Source of the DNA: Microbacterium terregens
GTDB lineage: Bacteria; Actinomycetota; Actinomycetes; Actinomycetales; Microbacteriaceae
Assembly (NCBI RefSeq): GCF_039534975.1
Contig: NZ_BAAAWH010000001.1
Location: 3,100,001-3,164,000 of the forward strand
Length of the DNA: 64,000 nucleotides
Direction: 5' to 3'
Of the stretch, positions 59,448 to 64,000 are shown piece by piece (within the stretch, counting starts at the first letter, position 1; each line of letters opens with the position of its first letter). The position numbers and the translations under genes are program-made. A model generated the notes under the pieces. The model saw only the letters and a list, made by a program, of their open reading frames with translations, was not told the DNA's origin and made no database searches.

Positions 59448-60784
59448 CCTTCCGCGTCGCCCTGACGGGCGGCTGTCACGTCGGCTTTGATCCGTTCGGC
59501 AGTGGCTCGAGCCGCAGGCACGATCGCGGCGAGCCCGGTCACGGACGCCGCCTCGCCGGCGGCCTCCAGACCGCGCGCGCTCGGGGCGGCTTCGAGGGTG
59601 CGAGTCCAGGTGCGCACGTCGAGTTCGACGAGCCGATCGATCCGCGCACCTGTGATCGCGCGAAGGTCGGCAGTCACGACCGCCTCCGGGTCATCGGGCA
59701 TCTCATCGTACGAGAGGCGCACCACGTGACGGTGCGCGGGCAGCCGGTCGGCGAGCCACTGCCACTTCGCGGACGAGTGCGTCAGGGCGCGTGCCGTCAC
59801 CGCGCCCCCGCCGGCCTCGACCAGGGCGCCGGTCCCGCGCGGGGCGGTGTCCAGATCCGAGGCGTCGACCACGGCGGTCGCGAGCGTGATCGCCCGGGCT
59901 CGCAGGGCTGGTCCCGCCGCGGCGGCGCTCGCGAGGACGACGCGTCCCTCGATGCGCTCACCGCTTTCGAGTCCCACACCGCTCGCATCGACGCTGACGA
60001 CCCGGGCACCGAGGACGAAGGCGGCGCCGGCGGCGCGGGCATCCTGTTCGAGTGCTGCGGCGAGCCGGTGCACTCCGCCACGCAGGCCGGCGACCTGCGA
60101 ACCGGCGGGGCTCGCCGCCCGCAGCCGCGCGACCGCGGCACCCAGCGACCGGCTCGCGCGCAGCGCATCGGGCAGGCCGGGCGAGGCCTGGGCCAGCGAG
60201 AGCGCCTCAGGCACGCTCGAGTAGACGCCGCGCACGACCGGTGCGACCAGGCCGTCGAGCACACGGGCACCCATGCGACGCCGCACCAGGTCACCGAATG
60301 AGCGGTACGCCTCCGGCCGACGCAACGGCACGAACGAGTCCCATCGCGCCCGCCAGGAACCGCGCCGGCCGATGGCATCGACGACGTCCTGCCCGCGCGG
60401 GTCGGCGGGGATTCCCAGCACGCTCGCGGCGGGCAGCGGATGCGCCTCGCCGTGGCGTCCGATCAGCCACGCGGGCGACGCACGCGGCAGGACCAGGTCA
60501 TCGACCAGGCCCAGTTCGGAAGCCAGCTGCGCGACCGCGCCGCCGCGTGTGGCGAAAGACTCGGCGGCAGCGTCGACGTCCAGGCCCGCAAGGCTGATGC
60601 TGGCGAGTTGGCCGCCGACGCGATCGGCGGCATCGAACACGGTGACCTGGATGCCGGATCGGGCCAGATCGCGCGCGACGACCAGTCCCGCGACACCGGC
60701 GCCGACCACCAGAACGCGCGTCGGAGCCGGGAGCGCCGAGGACGGAACGGGTTTCGAGACCGGCTGCACCGGAGGCTGAGTCAT
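59444..60784 (-). CDS. cgoX: Coproporphyrinogen III oxidase (HemY/CgoX type)
   Basis: Protein of 446 aa. The FAD loop is VVGAGVAGLVVARDLARSG near residue 26, followed by DRVGGQLASISLAGLDVD. The RGG-type motif is seen in GGVHRLAAAL, and DDPEAVVTADLRAITG belongs to the C-terminal part. In this operon it should oxidise coproporphyrinogen III to coproporphyrin III. Gap to hemE is 1 bp. Confidence 0.9.
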   Translation of the reverse strand: MTQPPVQPVSKPVPSSALPAPTRVLVVGAGVAGLVVARDLARSGIQVTVFDAADRVGGQLASISLAGLDVDAAAESFATRGGAVAQLASELGLVDDLVLPRASPAWLIGRHGEAHPLPAASVLGIPADPRGQDVVDAIGRRGSWRARWDSFVPLRRPEAYRSFGDLVRRRMGARVLDGLVAPVVRGVYSSVPEALSLAQASPGLPDALRASRSLGAAVARLRAASPAGSQVAGLRGGVHRLAAALEQDARAAGAAFVLGARVVSVDASGVGLESGERIEGRVVLASAAAAGPALRARAITLATAVVDASDLDTAPRGTGALVEAGGGAVTARALTHSSAKWQWLADRLPAHRHVVRLSYDEMPDDPEAVVTADLRAITGARIDRLVELDVRTWTRTLEAAPSARGLEAAGEAASVTGLAAIVPAARATAERIKADVTAARQGDAEG

Positions 60785-60785
60785 C

Positions 60786-61862
60786 TCAGACCGGGACGGC
60801 GCCGACCGAGGCTTCGTGCACGAGACCCACGATGCGCGTCAGCACCTCTGGGTCGGTCTCCGGCGGAACACCGTGGCCGAGGTTGACCACGTGCGCCGGC
60901 GCCGACTTACCGCGCTCCAGCACGTCCAGCACGTGTGCGCGCAGCGACTCCCATGGCGCCGTCAGGAACGCCGGGTCGATGTTCCCCTGCAGCACCACGT
61001 TCCCGCCGAGTCGACGCGACGCCTCGTCCAACGGGAGTCGCCAGTCCACCCCGATGGCATCCGCACCGATTCCGGCCATCAGATCCAGCACGTCGCCGCT
61101 GCCCACGCCGAAGTGGATGATCGGCATGTTCAGACCGCGCAGGGCCGAGAGCGTCCGCCGGGAGTGCGGGGCGACGCGGCGCTGGTAGTCGCTGCGGGAC
61201 AGGGAGCCGACCCAGGAGTCGAACAGCTGCACGGCGCTGGCGCCCGCCTCGACCTGCGCACGAAGGAACGCGCCGGACACGTCGGCGCACCAGTTCAGAA
61301 GCTGTGCCCACGCGGAGGGGTCCGAGACCATCAGGCTGCGCGCGCGCATCTGATCCTTCGACGGCCCGCCCTCGACGAGGTACGACGCGAGGGTGAAGGG
61401 CGCACCGGCGAACCCGACGAGCGGGGTGCTGCCCAGCTCGGCCACCGTGCGGGCGACCCCTTCGCGGATGGGGTCGAGCGCATCCGGATCGATCGGCCGC
61501 AGGCGCAGGATGTCCGAGGCCGAGCGGATCGGCGACTCCAGGACGGGGCCACGCCCGGGCACGATCTCGACGGGAACGCCGGCGAGCCGAAGGGGGATCA
61601 CGATGTCGCTGAAGAACACCGCCGCATCCACGCCGTGGCGGCGCACGGGCTGCAGCGTGATCTCACTGGCGAGCTCGGGGTTCAGGCACGCATCGAGCAT
61701 CGCGGTGCCCACGCGCAGCTCTCGGTACTCGGGAAGGCTGCGGCCGGCCTGGCGCATGAACCACACCGGGGTGCGTTCGGGGCGCTGACCGCGGAGGGCT
61801 GTGACCAGCGCAGACGTGCTGGTTCGACCGTCATTGAGGGGATGCGACGCGGAGGAAGACAT
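60786..61862 (-). CDS. hemE: Uroporphyrinogen decarboxylase
   Basis: Protein of 358 aa from ATG 61862, which follows GGGAGGATAGAGG on the minus strand; a long upstream frame has no ribosome site. N-terminal signature TPVWFMRQAGRSLPEYRELR and the second block GFAGAPFTLASYLVEGG are present. First gene of the eight-gene haem operon, divergent from hemA. Confidence 0.95.
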   Translation of the reverse strand: MSSSASHPLNDGRTSTSALVTALRGQRPERTPVWFMRQAGRSLPEYRELRVGTAMLDACLNPELASEITLQPVRRHGVDAAVFFSDIVIPLRLAGVPVEIVPGRGPVLESPIRSASDILRLRPIDPDALDPIREGVARTVAELGSTPLVGFAGAPFTLASYLVEGGPSKDQMRARSLMVSDPSAWAQLLNWCADVSGAFLRAQVEAGASAVQLFDSWVGSLSRSDYQRRVAPHSRRTLSALRGLNMPIIHFGVGSGDVLDLMAGIGADAIGVDWRLPLDEASRRLGGNVVLQGNIDPAFLTAPWESLRAHVLDVLERGKSAPAHVVNLGHGVPPETDPEVLTRIVGLVHEASVGAVPV

Positions 61863-61972
61863 ATCCTCTATCCTCCCACCGCTCGCGCGGCACGCGGTCC
61901 GCCCGGGGGCACTCGCCGAGTCAGGGCGCCCTCTGTCGCTGACCTCACGGTTGCGTTCCGTACCATGGGAGG
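61863..61972. promoter_or_regulatory. hemE-hemA divergent promoter
   Basis: The 110-bp gap must hold both promoters. GTTGCGTTCCGTACCATGGGAGG precedes the hemA GTG start and includes its ribosome site. No confident operator was found. Confidence 0.5.
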
Positions 61973-63253
61973 GTGCTTCTCTGCGTCTCCGTGTCCCACC
62001 GAACAGCGGACTTCGATCTGCTCGGTCGCCTCTCCGAGGGTGCGACCGCGGGTGCGGCGACGACTCTGCTGGCCGACGGCCGCGCGCGCGGCGCCGTTCT
62101 CGTGTCCACCTGCAACCGCATCGAGGCCTACCTGGACGTCGCGCCGGGAGCGGACACGAGCGTCGCCGAGGCCACGCTGCGCACGCTCGCCGGAACGGCG
62201 GACCTGCCGCATGACGCGTTGCGCGAACGCGCACAAGTGCTGTCGGGGGCGCCCGCACTCCATCACCTGTTCGCCGTGACATCCGGGTTGGAGTCGCTCG
62301 CCGTCGGTGAGGAGGAGATCGCCGGCCAGGTGCGCCGCGCCTATGAGGCTGCCCGTGAGGCCAGCTCGACGACGCCGGAACTCGATACCGCGTTCCAGCG
62401 CGCAGCCAAGGTCTCCCGCGATGTGCGCTCGGCGACGTCTCTCGGAAAAGCCGGGCGCTCGCTCGTCCAGTTCGCGCTGCAGCTGGCGGGCACGCGCCTG
62501 ACCGACTGGCGCCAGACACGCGTGCTGATCGTCGGGACAGGAAACTACGCGGCGACGACGGTCGCGGCGCTACGGACACTCGGTGTCTCCGAGCTCTCCG
62601 TCTACTCGCTGACCGGCCGTGCCGAGAAGTTCGCCAAGAGCTACGGGGTCCGCCCCGAGCGGGGGCTGCGGGATGCCGTCGCCGCCGCCGACGTCATCAT
62701 CACGTGCACCAACACCTACTCGCTGACGGTCGAGGAGATCCCCGACGACGCACGCCGGACGATCATCGATCTCGGACTGCCTCGCAACGTCGACCCCGCG
62801 GTCGGCAGGCTCCCGGGAGTCGAGCTCATGGACCTCGAGCTCATCGCCACCCACGCGCGCCTGCCCAAACTCGCCCCCGATGCGACGGCGCGGCAGCTCG
62901 TTTCGTCCGCGGCCGACGCGTTCGCCGCCGAGCAGACCGCGGCCCCTGCCATCGTCGCTTTCCGCTCCCACGTCTTCGACGCCCTCGACAGCGAACTCGC
63001 ACGGCTCGCGTCGAAGTCCGTTCCCCCGGAGCAGGCCGCGGCCGTCACGCAGGCCTTGCGCCACTTCGCCGGGGCGCTCCTGCACGACCCGACCCAGCGC
63101 GCCCGCGAACTGGCAGCGCGCGGGCACGTGGGTCAGTTCGAGGCGGGGCTGGCCGCTGTCTTCGGGATCGACGCGACGAGCGCGCGCGGCACGATCACGC
63201 CGCTCCGGCCGCCCGCGACCGAAACAGGCGCCGCCGAGACCGGCAGCGCCTGA
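61973..63253 (+). CDS. hemA: Glutamyl-tRNA reductase
   Basis: Protein of 426 aa from GTG 61973 with GGGAGG just upstream. The catalytic cysteine is C47 in LVSTCNRIEAY. The NADPH domain starts at VLIVGTGNYAATT, and the substrate loop LESLAVGEEEIAGQV precedes it. Makes glutamate-1-semialdehyde for HemL. The stop is 9 bp from that of the convergent last gene. Confidence 0.95.
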   Translation: MLLCVSVSHRTADFDLLGRLSEGATAGAATTLLADGRARGAVLVSTCNRIEAYLDVAPGADTSVAEATLRTLAGTADLPHDALRERAQVLSGAPALHHLFAVTSGLESLAVGEEEIAGQVRRAYEAAREASSTTPELDTAFQRAAKVSRDVRSATSLGKAGRSLVQFALQLAGTRLTDWRQTRVLIVGTGNYAATTVAALRTLGVSELSVYSLTGRAEKFAKSYGVRPERGLRDAVAAADVIITCTNTYSLTVEEIPDDARRTIIDLGLPRNVDPAVGRLPGVELMDLELIATHARLPKLAPDATARQLVSSAADAFAAEQTAAPAIVAFRSHVFDALDSELARLASKSVPPEQAAAVTQALRHFAGALLHDPTQRARELAARGHVGQFEAGLAAVFGIDATSARGTITPLRPPATETGAAETGSA

Positions 63254-63262
63254 TCGGGTTGC

Positions 63263-64000
63263 TCACTCGTTCGTCACGGCCTCGTTGATCGCCCATCCGT
63301 CGCCGGAGGGCACCACGATGTATGCGTAGCGGTCCTCATACTCGACCGGCTGGTCCACCGGAGTCCCCTCCGCGTCGACGAGGCTGGAGTACGTCTCCGT
63401 CGTCTCGACGCGGATCTGCTCGTCCTGGGACTGGACCGAGGTCACGTTCACCTCATAGTTCTGGACAGAGTCGATGAAGCCCTGAGATGCGGCCGAGAAC
63501 GCGGCGCAGTCCACGAGTTCCAGCGCCGCGCGCAGACTCTCGGTCGTGGCCGCGGTGAACTTGTCGCAGTCGTTGGTGCGCCACGCCTCGTCATACTGCT
63601 CCACCGCCGCGACCGCCGCGGCCTCGTCCTCGGCGTTGCCGCCGCTGCCGCCGCCCGCGAGGTTGCCCATGACCATGGGGATGAGCACCGTGGCGAGGAT
63701 GACCACGCCCAGGAGCACGATGCCCAGCACGACCCAGAGGATCCAGAGCTTGGACTTCTTGGGCTCGGTCGCCGCGATGAACGCCCCTGAGGGCGCCTGT
63801 CCGCCGGGGAACCCGCCCGGGTATCCGGGGGGTGTCGCCGCGGGGTCCGCACCCTCGGGCGCCGCATCGAACCAACTGGCTGACGCCGGCGCGGACGTGC
63901 GACGCGCGTCGCTCAGCGTCGGCGCAGCGGGCGGGACGGAGTCCCCATCCGCGGGCGGATCCACTGGCGCAGCGAGGAGCACATCGTCGGCGGACGCGCC
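63263..64000 (-). CDS. Membrane-anchored protein of unknown function, 5' end outside the window
   Basis: At least 245 codons; the frame stays open to the right edge, so the true start is probably beyond it. Visible order: a proline/alanine-rich cytoplasmic stretch with PPGYPGGFPGG, a single membrane segment (LWILWVVLGIVLLGVVILATVLIP), then an extracytoplasmic domain of about 130 residues with two cysteines (TNDCDKF, LVDCAAF) that may form a disulfide. The layout resembles DUF4878-like NTF2-fold proteins of actinobacteria. No function is assigned. Confidence 0.75.
   Translation of the reverse strand, partial: GASADDVLLAAPVDPPADGDSVPPAAPTLSDARRTSAPASASWFDAAPEGADPAATPPGYPGGFPGGQAPSGAFIAATEPKKSKLWILWVVLGIVLLGVVILATVLIPMVMGNLAGGGSGGNAEDEAAAVAAVEQYDEAWRTNDCDKFTAATTESLRAALELVDCAAFSAASQGFIDSVQNYEVNVTSVQSQDEQIRVETTETYSSLVDAEGTPVDQPVEYEDRYAYIVVPSGDGWAINEAVTNE

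Noticed and set aside
61863..62579. Upstream extension of hemE across the hemA start region
   Set aside because: The extension is arginine/proline-rich shadow sequence over hemA; ATG 61862 has a clear ribosome site and matches family length.

Overview
The window is about 69 percent G+C by eye, densely coded and full of 4-bp start/stop overlaps (ATGA, GTGA). Gene content (RamB next to aceB/aceA, a mycofactocin cluster, the coproporphyrin branch of haem synthesis, hadAB-like genes beside murB, GTG starts) points to a high-GC actinobacterium, most likely Microbacteriaceae and Microbacterium-like. No tRNA, rRNA, CRISPR array, transposase or prophage gene was seen. It looks like a chromosomal segment with a large catabolic accessory block between core genes.

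Layout. (1) 1-7.2 kb: the start of a GABA transaminase gene facing a PucR-type regulator, a block of tandem repeats, then ramB divergent from the glyoxylate shunt pair aceB-aceA. (2) 7.2-21.1 kb, module A: an LLM flavin monooxygenase with a MarR regulator on the minus strand. Divergent to it are a dipeptide-type ABC transporter, a small redox-motif protein (CGSC, a Cys form of the UGSC seleno-protein family), its 345-aa partner and an SDR. An IclR regulator, an FMN reductase, a flavin reductase and a second LLM monooxygenase complete the module. (3) 21.1-22.9 kb: a YCII-like protein and an aminotransferase. (4) 22.9-42.0 kb, module B: a second dipeptide-type ABC transporter and an eight-gene minus-strand operon (two NDMA-type nicotinoprotein alcohol dehydrogenases, aldehyde dehydrogenase, a second CGSC protein, second partner, second SDR, Zn alcohol dehydrogenase, amidohydrolase). 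A divergent plus-strand operon encodes CoA-transferase A/B, amidohydrolase and SDR, followed by a second IclR regulator. (5) 42.0-49.8 kb: a complete mycofactocin locus, mftR-mftG divergent from mftABCDEF, with two small unknown or ABM-type genes at its tail. (6) 49.8-53.4 kb: a trypsin-like lipoprotein that seems to lack catalytic residues, murB, and two MaoC-like dehydratase subunits. (7) 53.4-63.3 kb: a haem operon (hemE, cgoX, chdC, cpfC, hemC, hemB, hemL plus a TSUP transporter) divergent from hemA. (8) The right edge cuts a membrane-anchored protein of unknown function.

How it fits together. Modules A and B share one recurring set: SBP/permease/ATPase transporter, CGSC protein translationally coupled to its partner, an SDR with the same enlarged nucleotide-binding loop, and an IclR regulator. 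A 15-bp inverted repeat TTCYGC-N3-GYGGAA occurs in the main divergent promoter of each module and in front of the module B iclR gene, so one operator family may control both. Module A puts flavin-dependent oxygenation on this core. Module B puts mycofactocin-dependent alcohol and aldehyde oxidation followed by CoA activation on it, and the mycofactocin genes lie directly beside it. The substrate of neither module can be read from the sequence.
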